Positions 24,108 to 32,093 of a stretch of 47,911 nt of DNA are shown here, piece by piece. The first letter of the stretch is position 1. Every line of letters starts with the position of its first letter. A program made the position numbers and the translations under genes. The notes below the pieces were generated by a model. The model was given only the letters and a program-made list of their open reading frames with translations. It did not search any database and was not told the DNA's origin. The DNA comes from Clostridia bacterium (GTDB lineage: Bacteria; Bacillota; Clostridia; Oscillospirales; Acutalibacteraceae): positions 1-47,911 of the forward strand of contig JAFSIW010000054.1 in assembly GCA_017439545.1 (NCBI GenBank). Direction: 5' to 3'.

Positions 24108-24650
24108 ATGCGCTTGATGATTGCTTCGGATATTCACGGCTCGGCACACTATTGCCGCCAATTGCTGAAGGCTTATGAACAAGAAAAGCCCGATAAATTG
24201 GTGCTGTTGGGGGATATTTTATACCACGGTCCCCGCAACGACCTGCCCCAAGAGTACGCGCCCAAACAGGTGATCGAAATGCTCAATCCCATGGCAGAGC
24301 ATCTGCTTTGCGTGCGGGGCAACTGCGATACCGAGGTGGATCAGATGGTATTGGATTTTCCTGTACTTTCGGACTACGCCGTGATTTTTGACGGACAGCA
24401 TACCCTGTATCTCACCCACGGCCACGTGTATGATGCCCAAAAGCCCATCAAGGGCTGTAAGGGTGGCGTTATGCTGGGAGGACATACCCACGTGCCCACG
24501 GTGGTGGAAGCCGACGGCTTTGTGTATGTAAACCCCGGCTCGGTGTCCATTCCCAAAGAAAACAGCCCCCACAGCTATATGACGTGGGAGGATGGCGTGT
24601 TTGTCTGGAAGGATTTAGCGGGCAACGAATACAAGCGGTACGGTTTGTAA
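24108..24650 (+). CDS. yfcE: YfcE-type metallophosphodiesterase
   Basis: 180-residue calcineurin-like phosphoesterase. All metal-site motifs are seen: SDIHG, LLGDILYHGPRNDLP, VRGNCDTEVDQ, LTHGHVYD and GGHTHVP. The HGPRN stretch and length match YfcE/MJ0936-type phosphodiesterases, which hydrolyse artificial phosphodiesters; the natural substrate is unknown. It stands 25 bases before uvrC and may be co-transcribed with it. Confidence 0.92.
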   Translation: MRLMIASDIHGSAHYCRQLLKAYEQEKPDKLVLLGDILYHGPRNDLPQEYAPKQVIEMLNPMAEHLLCVRGNCDTEVDQMVLDFPVLSDYAVIFDGQHTLYLTHGHVYDAQKPIKGCKGGVMLGGHTHVPTVVEADGFVYVNPGSVSIPKENSPHSYMTWEDGVFVWKDLAGNEYKRYGL

Positions 24651-24675
24651 GATCTTTGAGGGAGGGGGAGAGAAA

Positions 24676-26508
24676 ATGCCCCAAGAAAAACGGCAAGAGC
24701 TGTTGAATAAAGCCTTATCTCTGCCTCTGACCCCGGGGGTCTATTTGATGTACAACAAACAAAACACGGTTATTTACGTGGGCAAGGCCAAAGCCCTGAA
24801 AAACCGTGTGTGTCAGTATTTCCGCGCAGGCAACGACCATACCCCCAAGGTGGCAAAAATGGTGTCGCTGGTGGATCATTTTGAGTACATCGTGTGCGAA
24901 AATGAGTTTGAAGCGCTGGTGCTGGAGGCCTCGCTCATTAAGCAGTACCAGCCCAAATACAACATTCTGCTCAAGGACGATAAGGGGTATCATTATATTG
25001 AGATCACCCCCTATCCTTGGCGGCGGATTTCGGCGGTCAAGCAAAAGACGCGGGATGACGCTACCTACCTCGGGCCCTATTATTCCGCCTCGGTGGTGGA
25101 GCAATCGGTGAGCGAAGCGTGCAAGGTGTTCGGCCTGCCCACCTGTCATAAGCGGTTTCCTGCCGATTTCGGTAAGACCCGTCCTTGTCTCAATCGCTCC
25201 ATCGGGCTGTGCAGCGGGGTGTGTAGCGGCAGAATCTCCTTAAAAGAATACGAGGAATCGGTGGATGAAGCCATCCGCTTTTTAAAGGGCGGCTATCAGG
25301 CCACCCTGCAGGCGCTGAAGGAGCAGATGGCGCAGGCATCACAAGAATTGCAATTTGAAAAAGCCGCCAAGCTGCGGGATCGGATCCGTGCCATTGAAAA
25401 ACTCAGCGACAAGCAAAAAATAGTGGCAGGCAGCGGCAAGGATCAGGACGTGATCGCTTATGCAGGCACGCTGGAGCAGGGATGCTTTGAGGTGTTCCGC
25501 TTTACAGGCGGCAGTCTGACCGATCGGGAGCACTTTTTTGTGGAGGCAGGAGAGGAAGATCCCCGCGCCCAATTCCTGTTGCAGTATTATCAGGGAAATC
25601 GGCAGATTCCCCCTCGTATTTTGTTGGATAAACCTACGGAAAATATGGACCAATTGACCGCCTATCTCGCCGAAAAGCGAGGCAAGAAGATCAGGCTGTT
25701 CGTGCCTCAAAAAGGGGAACAGCGCGCCTTGATGCAGATGTGCATCCACAACGCAGAGGAACGGCTGATCAACACCGCCGGACGAAAAAGCCGAGAGGCA
25801 TCGGTGTTGGAGGAATTGGCGGCGTTGCTGTCTTTGCCCCATCCCCCCAAACGAATTGAATCCTACGATATCTCCCATACCGCAGGGGACGAAAACGTGG
25901 CGGGTATGGTGGTGTTTGTCAACGGCAAGCCGTCGAAAAAGGATTATCGACGGTTTCGCATTCAGAGTTTTGCGGGGCAGGATGATTACGGCTCAATGCG
26001 AGAGGTGCTGAGCCGTCGTTTGAAGGAATATGAAGAACAAAAAGAAAGCGGTCAGGGCTTTGGCGTGTTGCCCGACCTGATCTTGCTGGACGGCGGCAAG
26101 GGTCAACTGCACGCCGTACTGCCCCTGTTGCGGGAGCGGGGATATACCGTTCCCACCTTTGGTATGGTGAAGGACAGCCGTCACCACACCCGCGCCATCG
26201 TGGGGGAGCAGGGAGAAATTGAGATCAAAGCCAACCGCAGTGTGTTTACTTTTGTGACCACGGTGCAGGATGAGACCCACCGTTTTGCCATTACCTACCA
26301 TCGCAAGCGGTCGGGCAAAAAAATGGTGCGCTCCACCCTGTTGGATATTGCAGGTATCGGTCCCAAGCGGGCAGAGGCGTTGCTGAAGGCGATGGGTAGC
26401 GTGTCTGCCGTAGCCGCTGCCGATGTGGAGCAGTTAGAGGGAATTCGGGGAATGGATCACCCCTCTGCCAAGGCGGTTTACGACTATTTCCATTCTGAAA
26501 ATTCATAA
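24676..26508 (+). CDS. uvrC: Excinuclease ABC subunit C
   Basis: 610-residue nucleotide-excision-repair nuclease cutting on both sides of a lesion in concert with UvrA and UvrB. Domains in order: GIY-YIG nuclease (about 15-95, GVYLMYN and YVGKAKALKNRV); a Cys-rich region with CLNRSIGLCSGVC; UVR motif (about 205-240, LQFEKAAKLRDRIRAIEKL); RNase H-like 5' nuclease domain (about 385-540, SYDISH and LLDGGKGQL); two helix-hairpin-helix motifs at the C-terminus (IAGIGPKRAEALL, GIRGMDHPSAKAV). The ATG follows GGGAGGGGGAGAGAAA. Normal length. Confidence 0.97.
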   Translation: MPQEKRQELLNKALSLPLTPGVYLMYNKQNTVIYVGKAKALKNRVCQYFRAGNDHTPKVAKMVSLVDHFEYIVCENEFEALVLEASLIKQYQPKYNILLKDDKGYHYIEITPYPWRRISAVKQKTRDDATYLGPYYSASVVEQSVSEACKVFGLPTCHKRFPADFGKTRPCLNRSIGLCSGVCSGRISLKEYEESVDEAIRFLKGGYQATLQALKEQMAQASQELQFEKAAKLRDRIRAIEKLSDKQKIVAGSGKDQDVIAYAGTLEQGCFEVFRFTGGSLTDREHFFVEAGEEDPRAQFLLQYYQGNRQIPPRILLDKPTENMDQLTAYLAEKRGKKIRLFVPQKGEQRALMQMCIHNAEERLINTAGRKSREASVLEELAALLSLPHPPKRIESYDISHTAGDENVAGMVVFVNGKPSKKDYRRFRIQSFAGQDDYGSMREVLSRRLKEYEEQKESGQGFGVLPDLILLDGGKGQLHAVLPLLRERGYTVPTFGMVKDSRHHTRAIVGEQGEIEIKANRSVFTFVTTVQDETHRFAITYHRKRSGKKMVRSTLLDIAGIGPKRAEALLKAMGSVSAVAAADVEQLEGIRGMDHPSAKAVYDYFHSENS

Positions 26509-26544
26509 AATCCCAAACTTGCAGACAAAAAAAGAAAATTTTTG

Positions 26545-26573
26545 TTGACATAAGCGACTTTTAATGCGATAAT
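26545..26573 (+). promoter_or_regulatory. Promoter of the rsmD-coaD operon
   Basis: Perfect TTGACA (26545-26550), a 17-base spacer and GATAAT (26568-26573). Confidence 0.75.
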
Positions 26574-26605
26574 GATTGTGTGTTGTTTTAGGATGGAGGC
26601 ATAGT

Positions 26606-27154
26606 ATGCGAGTCATTACCGGTACTGCTCGGGGCAGAGTGTTAAAAACCCTGCCGGGGGAAGCCACCCGTCCTACTACCGACAAGGTGAAGGAAGCAGT
26701 GTTCAGCGCCATCCAGTTTGACATTGAGGGCAGACGGGTGTTGGATCTGTTTGCCGGCAGCGGTCAAATGGGCATTGAAGCCTTGTCCCGCGGGGCGTCC
26801 CACGCCGTGTTTGTGGATGCTTCCAAAGACGCCGCGGCGGTAGTAAAAGACAATCTGCAAAAAACCGACTTGTTTTCAAAGGCAACCGTGATCTGCCGCA
26901 GGGCAGAGGATTTTATCAAGACAGCAGAGCAATTTGATCTGGTGTTTTTAGATCCGCCTTACGGACTCAACCTGTTGCCTTCGGTTTTGCAAAGGCTGTT
27001 GCCTTGCCTGTCGTCCTACGCCACGGTGGTGTGTGAGCACGATATTGGGCAGGTGTTGCCCTCCTCGGTTGGCACGTTGACCGCCGGCAAAACCAAAAAA
27101 TACGGCAAGATCGGCGTGACCATATACAGAAATCAGGTGACCGAACTTGGATAA
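26606..27154 (+). CDS. rsmD: 16S rRNA (guanine966-N2)-methyltransferase
   Basis: 182-residue SAM-dependent enzyme. Family markers are RVITGTARGRVLKT at the N-terminus, RPTTDKVKEAVFS, the SAM site LDLFAGSGQMGIEALSRG and the catalytic LDPPYG. The start at 26606 is set by GGATGGAGG; ten in-frame codons upstream are excluded. It overlaps coaD by eight bases, the usual rsmD-coaD pairing in Firmicutes. Confidence 0.96.
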   Translation: MRVITGTARGRVLKTLPGEATRPTTDKVKEAVFSAIQFDIEGRRVLDLFAGSGQMGIEALSRGASHAVFVDASKDAAAVVKDNLQKTDLFSKATVICRRAEDFIKTAEQFDLVFLDPPYGLNLLPSVLQRLLPCLSSYATVVCEHDIGQVLPSSVGTLTAGKTKKYGKIGVTIYRNQVTELG

Positions 27155-27653
27155 GACCATTGCCGTTTGTCCCGGCAGCTTTGACCCCGTTACCTGCGGT
27201 CATATTGACATTATCAAGCGGGCGGCCAAAATGTTTGGTCAGGTGATCGTGGTGGTTATGACCAATACCGCCAAGCGTCCTCTTTTTTCGGGAGAAAAAC
27301 GGGCAGATATGCTCCGCCGCTCCTTATGTGACCTGCCCAACGTGCAGGTGGACTGTTACGACGGTCTGTTGGCCGACTATATGCGCAAGGTGCAGGGAAC
27401 GGCCATTGTAAAGGGTTTGCGCGCCGTTTCGGATTTTGAATATGAATTCCAGATGGCGCTTACCAATAAAAAGCTTTGCCCGGAGGCAGAAACGGTGTTC
27501 CTTACGGCGGATGCTCAGAATATGTATCTCAGCTCCAGCATTGTAAAATCCGTTGGCTCCATGGGCGGCGATATCCGCGATTTTGTCCCTCCTCCGGTGT
27601 ATGAGGAAATTCAAGAACGTTTAGTCAACAGTAGAAAGGAAGATATACTATGA
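27147..27653 (+). CDS. coaD: Pantetheine-phosphate adenylyltransferase
   Basis: 168-residue enzyme of coenzyme A synthesis, making dephospho-CoA from 4'-phosphopantetheine and ATP. Nucleotidyltransferase signature near the N-terminus: CPGSFDPVTCGHIDII. RGLRAVSDFEYEFQM-type core and YLSSSIVKSVG complete the active site. The start is an unusual TTG at 27147 within the end of rsmD, six bases after AGGTGA; no ATG is available before the CPGSFDP motif. Its own ATGA junction overlaps the next gene. Confidence 0.96.
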   Translation: MDKTIAVCPGSFDPVTCGHIDIIKRAAKMFGQVIVVVMTNTAKRPLFSGEKRADMLRRSLCDLPNVQVDCYDGLLADYMRKVQGTAIVKGLRAVSDFEYEFQMALTNKKLCPEAETVFLTADAQNMYLSSSIVKSVGSMGGDIRDFVPPPVYEEIQERLVNSRKEDIL

Positions 27654-28120
27654 ACATCGAAGAATATTTGGATCAATTAGACGATATGCTGGAAAAAGGC
27701 TGGAGCTTTCCCGGCGGCCGTCGTGTGGTAGAAGTGGATAAGATCCGCAACGTGATCGACGATATCCGTTTGTCCATCCCCACCGAGATCAAGCAAGCCA
27801 AGGGCATTGTTTCTGACCGTGCCGACATTATCACCACCGCCAAGCGGGAAGCCGAAAGCATCATCAAATCGGCGGAAGAACGCGCCCGTGCTATGGTAGC
27901 CCAAGAAGAGATCACCAAAATGGCGCAAGCCAAAGCCCACGAGATCGTAGCCCAAGCCCAAGCCAAGAGCCGTGATATGCGCAAAGCCGCACAGGATTTT
28001 GTTGACGATCTGATGCGCCGCTCCGACGAAGGTCTGACCCAAAACCTGTCTGACCTGCGCAAGACCCGTGCCTCTCTCAAGCAAACCATTCCCTCGGTGC
28101 AAGCCAAGGTAGAAGAATAA
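27650..28120 (+). CDS. Coiled-coil protein resembling ATP synthase subunit B/H
   Basis: 156 residues, almost all helix. A short N-terminal helix (IEEYLDQLDDMLEKGWS) is followed by SFPGGRRVVEVDKIRNVIDDIRLSIP, then a long Ala/Lys/Glu-rich coiled coil (about 50-150). Proteins of this type follow coaD in many Clostridia and are often labelled ATPase; the N-terminal part recalls DivIVA/SepIVA-like scaffolds more than an enzyme. There is no P-loop and no membrane segment. It overlaps coaD by four bases (ATGA). Function unknown. Confidence 0.85.
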   Translation: MNIEEYLDQLDDMLEKGWSFPGGRRVVEVDKIRNVIDDIRLSIPTEIKQAKGIVSDRADIITTAKREAESIIKSAEERARAMVAQEEITKMAQAKAHEIVAQAQAKSRDMRKAAQDFVDDLMRRSDEGLTQNLSDLRKTRASLKQTIPSVQAKVEE

Positions 28121-28137
28121 GAACCAAACCAAACCGA

Positions 28138-28171
28138 AACCCCGATACCACAGTGTATCGGGGTCGTTTTT
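28138..28171 (+). terminator. Terminator after the coiled-coil gene
   Basis: Stem CCCCGATAC/GTATCGGGG with loop CACAGT, followed by TCGTTTTTATTT. Confidence 0.85.
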
Positions 28172-28173
28172 AT

Positions 28174-28818
28174 TTATGACCATCGTTCTTTTATGCGGTG
28201 CAAGGCCGACTCCACCACTTCCACGGTCTTGAATTTTATCCGATAGGGGCGTCCTCCCTCCACCAATTCGGTTTGTCCCTTGGTGAGCACCTGCCGCAAG
28301 GAGTCGTTTTGTTCGTCGATCTGCCCTGCGGCGGGAATACAAAGATTGGGAAACATTACGCACCACCAGTTCTGTCCGCCTCCCTTGCCCAGTACCACCC
28401 GCAGGGCGGTGTAATTGCCGGCAGGCAGCGTGACCGTATCATAGCGGCGGGTGTCAAAATAAGCGTCGGACAAGGTGACCGCTACGGTTTGGTCACTACC
28501 CTGCTCCCGCAGGGTATCGGCGGCTATTTGTGTAAGAGCAGGCAATTGCTCCCGTGCCAGAGACAGGGCTTGCTCCTTGGTGCGAGCGCCTTGTAACAGC
28601 GCGCCGCCTTTGGTGAGCAGAGCATCCCGTACCGCGTATTTTAATTGCTGATCCTCTGCCGTATCGGAGTTTGCCAGAACGTGCAGACGAAGCACGTTGT
28701 CTCGAATCCCCTGACATTGCTGTGCCAGCAGGGTAGTTTGTAAAATCAGGGTGGTCATCAGCCCCAATACCAGTGCTCGGAGCAACAGTTTGCGATTGCG
28801 CTGAAAAAAATGAATCAT
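28174..28818 (-). CDS. spoIIR: Stage II sporulation protein R
   Basis: 214-residue exported signalling protein. In Bacillus it is made in the forespore and triggers SpoIIGA to process pro-sigma E in the mother cell. N-terminal signal or anchor segment about 11-32, then the family signature NVLRLHVLANSDTAEDQQLKYAVRDALL. Later landmarks: LPAGNYTALRVVLGKGGGQNWWCVMFPNLC. The ribosome site (GGATGGGA) lies inside the stem of the preceding terminator. Last of the minus-strand group that contains noc and rsmG. Confidence 0.94.
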   Translation of the reverse strand: MIHFFQRNRKLLLRALVLGLMTTLILQTTLLAQQCQGIRDNVLRLHVLANSDTAEDQQLKYAVRDALLTKGGALLQGARTKEQALSLAREQLPALTQIAADTLREQGSDQTVAVTLSDAYFDTRRYDTVTLPAGNYTALRVVLGKGGGQNWWCVMFPNLCIPAAGQIDEQNDSLRQVLTKGQTELVEGGRPYRIKFKTVEVVESALHRIKERWS

Positions 28819-28821
28819 AAA

Positions 28822-28864
28822 AAAATCCCATCCTTTCGTTACTGTAAGGATGGGACATTTTTTT
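28822..28864 (-). terminator. Terminator between noc and spoIIR
   Basis: Stem TCCCATCCTT/AAGGATGGGA with a 10-base loop, T-run on the minus side. Its downstream arm contains the spoIIR ribosome site. Confidence 0.75.
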
Positions 28865-28873
28865 GCGGTTTAT

Positions 28874-29701
28874 TCAACCCAATTCGATCAAACGGTCTTC
28901 TTTGGGGATTTTTGGGATGAGAATGGTGTATTGAATAAAGCTTTCGTTTTCCATTTTCTCGGCGCGGGCATCCACACCGGAGCGTTGCATGGTGGTCACT
29001 GCGTGCTGAATGGTGTTGGCAAACAGCCGCAGATCGCCGATAATGGTTTTTCGCTTGGGAGCATCATCGCAGGGACTGTTTTGCATCAGCCGTTTGCTCA
29101 CCAGCTGTTCGGTTTGGGCAACGGTAAGCTGCTCGGCGATCACCTTAAGCAAAATATCGTTGCGTTGCTCGTTGTCGGTAACGGGCAACAAGGCGCGGGC
29201 GTGCCGCTCCGACAATCCCGCTCCCATGATCCGATCCCGTTGCCACGGGGTGAGCTTTAACAGCCGTAGCTTGTTGCAAAGGGTGGAGTTGGCAAGTCCC
29301 AGCTTGGCGGCGGCATCCTCGCGGGACAGACCGTGGGTGCGGATCAGCCGATCAATGCCCTCCGCTTCTTCAAAGCAGGTCAGATCTTCCCGTTGCAGAT
29401 TTTCCACCAACGCCATTACGGCGGCGGTCTGCTCTCCCGTGTTGACCACAATGCAGGGGAGTTTTTTTAACCCCGCCATGGTTGCCGCCCGCAGGCGACG
29501 CTCTCCCGAGATCAGCCGATATTCCTTACCGTTTTTGCGTACGGTCAGAGGTTGCAGAATTCCGTTTTCCCGAATGCTGTCGGCAAGGGATTGCAAAGCG
29601 TCGTTATCAAAGGATTGCCGCGGCTGATGGGGATCTACCGAAATTCGATGGGGCGCCAGCATGATCAGCGGTCGGTTTTCCTGAAAGGAATGAATGCGCA
29701 T
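28874..29701 (-). CDS. noc: ParB-family nucleoid occlusion protein
   Basis: 275-residue DNA-binding CTPase-type protein. N-terminal ParB domain: VDPHQPRQSFD, ADSIRENGILQPLTV and the CTP-binding ISGERRLRAATMAG. Helix-turn-helix follows, LSREDAAAKLGLANSTLCNKLRLLKL. The C-terminal dimerisation region is about 235-275. Because it follows rsmG and no parA is present, Noc is preferred over Spo0J/ParB; the two are paralogues and I cannot fully exclude a ParB role. No parS-like site was seen in the window. Confidence 0.88.
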   Translation of the reverse strand: MRIHSFQENRPLIMLAPHRISVDPHQPRQSFDNDALQSLADSIRENGILQPLTVRKNGKEYRLISGERRLRAATMAGLKKLPCIVVNTGEQTAAVMALVENLQREDLTCFEEAEGIDRLIRTHGLSREDAAAKLGLANSTLCNKLRLLKLTPWQRDRIMGAGLSERHARALLPVTDNEQRNDILLKVIAEQLTVAQTEQLVSKRLMQNSPCDDAPKRKTIIGDLRLFANTIQHAVTTMQRSGVDARAEKMENESFIQYTILIPKIPKEDRLIELG

Positions 29702-29723
29702 AGAATCGTCCTCCTATGCTAAA

Positions 29724-29753
29724 AGAATACCACCCGACCGAGGCCGAGTGGTG
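29724..29753 (-). terminator. Possible terminator between rsmG and noc
   Basis: Minus-strand stem ACCACTCGGCC/GGTCGGGTGGT with two G-U pairs, followed by ATTCTTTTAG. Confidence 0.5.
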
Positions 29754-29789
29754 TCGTAAAGCAAAGGAAAACTGTGTCACATTCTGTTG

Positions 29790-30509
29790 TCACAGCGGCT
29801 TTTTTGCAATTTTTGAGCCGTGACGGGGATATTTTTCATCCGTGGGTTTGATTTTTTTGATGATGGCGATGTGTCGTACCGATCCGTCAGACAAGGTGTA
29901 TTCGTCCACCTGTTCCACCTGCCCCCCCAGCAAAGCGATGGCGTTTTTGGCGGCCGCCAGCTCTTCGGGGCAAGAAGGTCCTTTCATCGCCGCAAAGGTG
30001 CCGCCCACCTTAACGTAGGGCAAACAGTACTCTGCCAGCACCTGCAGGGATGCCACTGCGCGGGCGGTTACCAGATCAAATTGCTCCCGCAATGCCGTTT
30101 CACGGGCGGCTTCTTCGGCGCGGGCATGTTGTACGGTGGCTTGCAGTCCCAGATCCGATAATACGGTTTGTAAAAAGGTCAACCGTTTGTTCAGACTGTC
30201 CATCATAGTCAGCTTTGCCTGCGGGCAAAAAATCTTCACCGGAATGGCGGGAAAGCCCGCTCCTGTGCCAATGTCCAGCATCGATTGCCCCGCTTGCAGA
30301 TTGACGCTTTTGAGCAAGGTAAGGCTGTCGGCAAAGTGAAGCACCGCAATGCCATCGGGTGATGTGATGGCGGTCAAATTCATTTTTTGATTCCATTCCA
30401 CCAACAATCGGGCATAGCGGTCAAGCTGTGCCAGTTGTTCTTGGGTATAAGCAATCGAAAAAGCGTTCAGATTCTGTATCAGCAGATCGTGGTTGAGTAT
30501 GGTATCCAT
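29790..30509 (-). CDS. rsmG: 16S rRNA (guanine527-N7)-methyltransferase
   Basis: 239-residue SAM-dependent enzyme (GidB). Seen: LVEWNQKMNLTAIT, HFADSL, the SAM loop MLDIGTGAGFPAIPVKI, LNKRLTFLQTV and TARAVASLQVLAEYCLPY. It starts four bases after the stop of the preceding membrane-anchored gene. In many Firmicutes it sits beside mnmE, mnmG and noc; here mnmE/mnmG are absent and the upstream genes are surface proteins. Confidence 0.96.
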   Translation of the reverse strand: MDTILNHDLLIQNLNAFSIAYTQEQLAQLDRYARLLVEWNQKMNLTAITSPDGIAVLHFADSLTLLKSVNLQAGQSMLDIGTGAGFPAIPVKIFCPQAKLTMMDSLNKRLTFLQTVLSDLGLQATVQHARAEEAARETALREQFDLVTARAVASLQVLAEYCLPYVKVGGTFAAMKGPSCPEELAAAKNAIALLGGQVEQVDEYTLSDGSVRHIAIIKKIKPTDEKYPRHGSKIAKKPL

Positions 30510-30513
30510 AAGG

Positions 30514-31281
30514 TCATCTCCTGGGTCGTTTGGGTAGATTTTTTTGCAGATCGGCGTTCATTTGCTTGCGGCGCAGGTTTCGTATCGCCAGCCAGATGAC
30601 CACCCCAAGGGCAATCACCGCCAGAATCTGGCACACAAGGTACACCGACGAGGTCACCTGCTCCCGAAAGGAGCGGATGCGTTGCTGTTCTGCCTTAATG
30701 GTGTATTCCCAATTGTCAAACACCGTGTCGATCAGCGCATTGGTGTTGCTTGAAAGATCACCGCTGTTGTCTACCACCCCAAGGGAGTAGGATCTGCCGT
30801 TGATTACGGTAAAGTAGGCGATGCGCCCGATCTGCTCTTGCACCCCGAAATCCACCCGATAAAACAGAGCGCCGTTGTGCTCCAATTCCCGCAGGGTAGC
30901 CCCCTCGGGCAGGACTTTACCAAGCAGCAGACCTTTGGCGGTTTCTTGATCGGGATAGGTGATCAGATCCCCGATGGTGTGGGAAACGGCATCCTCATGA
31001 GCGGTTAAAAACAAGGTGCATCGCATAGAATTGGACACCGCAATAAACCGATAATTGCCCGATTGCAGCTTGGCATCGGTTTCGGTCACGGTTGCCCCGT
31101 AGGAGCGCAGAAGATCCTCCATGTGAGACAGATTATCCCGTCGCACAATGATAAAATCGTCCGGTAGTTGCAAGGACATATCGTCATCTGCCAGAGAGAT
31201 GGTTTGTGCTGCCAGGGCGGGCAGGCAAAACACGCTTGCCGTCAAAAGCAGACATATCAAAAACGCAAACAGTTTTTTCAT
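30514..31281 (-). CDS. Exported protein with C-terminal membrane anchor, unknown function
   Basis: 255 residues. Signal peptide 1-24 (cut near LPALA-AQ), an extracytoplasmic domain of mixed strand and helix (25-200), one membrane helix (about 213-234) and a short basic cytoplasmic tail RRKQMNADLQKNLPKRPRR. The domain begins with SLQLPDDFIIVRRDN, resembling in layout the start of the next gene upstream, so the two may be distant paralogues. Not recognised as a named family. Its ATG overlaps the previous TAA by one base. Confidence 0.8.
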   Translation of the reverse strand: MKKLFAFLICLLLTASVFCLPALAAQTISLADDDMSLQLPDDFIIVRRDNLSHMEDLLRSYGATVTETDAKLQSGNYRFIAVSNSMRCTLFLTAHEDAVSHTIGDLITYPDQETAKGLLLGKVLPEGATLRELEHNGALFYRVDFGVQEQIGRIAYFTVINGRSYSLGVVDNSGDLSSNTNALIDTVFDNWEYTIKAEQQRIRSFREQVTSSVYLVCQILAVIALGVVIWLAIRNLRRKQMNADLQKNLPKRPRR

Positions 31282-32081
31282 TATTTCTTATCCTTCGTTT
31301 TCTTGGTTAAGGAGTCTTGGAACAGGGGCGTGTATTCTTCGACATCGGCGGTCTGTTTTGGCTTGCGCACCAACAGCAGACGGATCACCAATACCACCAG
31401 TGCCGCTACAATGAGAATCAGCACAATGGCAAGAATCGCTTTGGCGACCGTGTCGTCCTTCGGCTCTTCGTTGGGGTTGGCTACCTTTTCGGTCATATAA
31501 AAGGTTTCAAAAATTTTGTAGATCTCCTGCCGATCATCGGGCGAAGTGGCAACCGAGGTCTGATAGGTCACCGCGTAGTGCAAGCCGTTATATACCGTTG
31601 CCATATAGATCAGATCCACGCCGTCCACAGCGCCGGTGGCTACGTTTAAAAATACACAGCAGGCATCCTTTTGTTGCAAGATGCCCTTGGACAGCACCAC
31701 GTAGTCTGATGACGTGAAGGATTCGGTGATCAGCGCTTCAAACTCGTTGATGCTTGTGGTATCACCCTCTTGCAAATGCCACAGTTCTTGGGCAAACTCG
31801 GTCTCGGTCACGGTCACGGTGATTTCTTCCCGCACGCCGTCAGATTGCCCCACGGCATAGAACAAACCGTCTTCGGTACCAAAGGATTTCAGATCCTCGT
31901 AGTTCACCCCGTACTCTTTCAGACGGGGATCGTCCTGCTTGGTTTCAATGGGGGAGAATACCGCCATATCTTCAGGAAAATTGATTTGAAAATGATAATC
32001 GTTGCTGATGTACTGCACGTCGCCGCAGGCAACTAAGGTGAGCAACAGCAGAGTCAGCACAAGGGGAATCAATCGTTTCAT
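31281..32081 (-). CDS. Lipoprotein with C-terminal membrane helix, unknown function
   Basis: 266 residues. Signal peptide with a lipobox LVAC (Cys19), an extracytoplasmic domain starting YHFQINFPEDMAVF (PsbP/MOG1-like in appearance only), a hydrophobic helix (about 216-240) and a charged cytoplasmic tail ending KKTKDKK. Being anchored at both ends is unusual. It lies between the Ig-like lysozyme-type protein and the companion gene, with 12 and -1 base gaps, so these work together or at least are made together. Confidence 0.8.
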   Translation of the reverse strand: MKRLIPLVLTLLLLTLVACGDVQYISNDYHFQINFPEDMAVFSPIETKQDDPRLKEYGVNYEDLKSFGTEDGLFYAVGQSDGVREEITVTVTETEFAQELWHLQEGDTTSINEFEALITESFTSSDYVVLSKGILQQKDACCVFLNVATGAVDGVDLIYMATVYNGLHYAVTYQTSVATSPDDRQEIYKIFETFYMTEKVANPNEEPKDDTVAKAILAIVLILIVAALVVLVIRLLLVRKPKQTADVEEYTPLFQDSLTKKTKDKK

Positions 32082-32093
32082 AATAAGACCTCG

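Noticed and set aside
28874-29701. Chromosome-partition ParB with an adjacent parS
   Set aside because: No parA and no TGTTNCACGTGAAACA-like site were found in the window; Noc fits the rsmG context better, though not with certainty.
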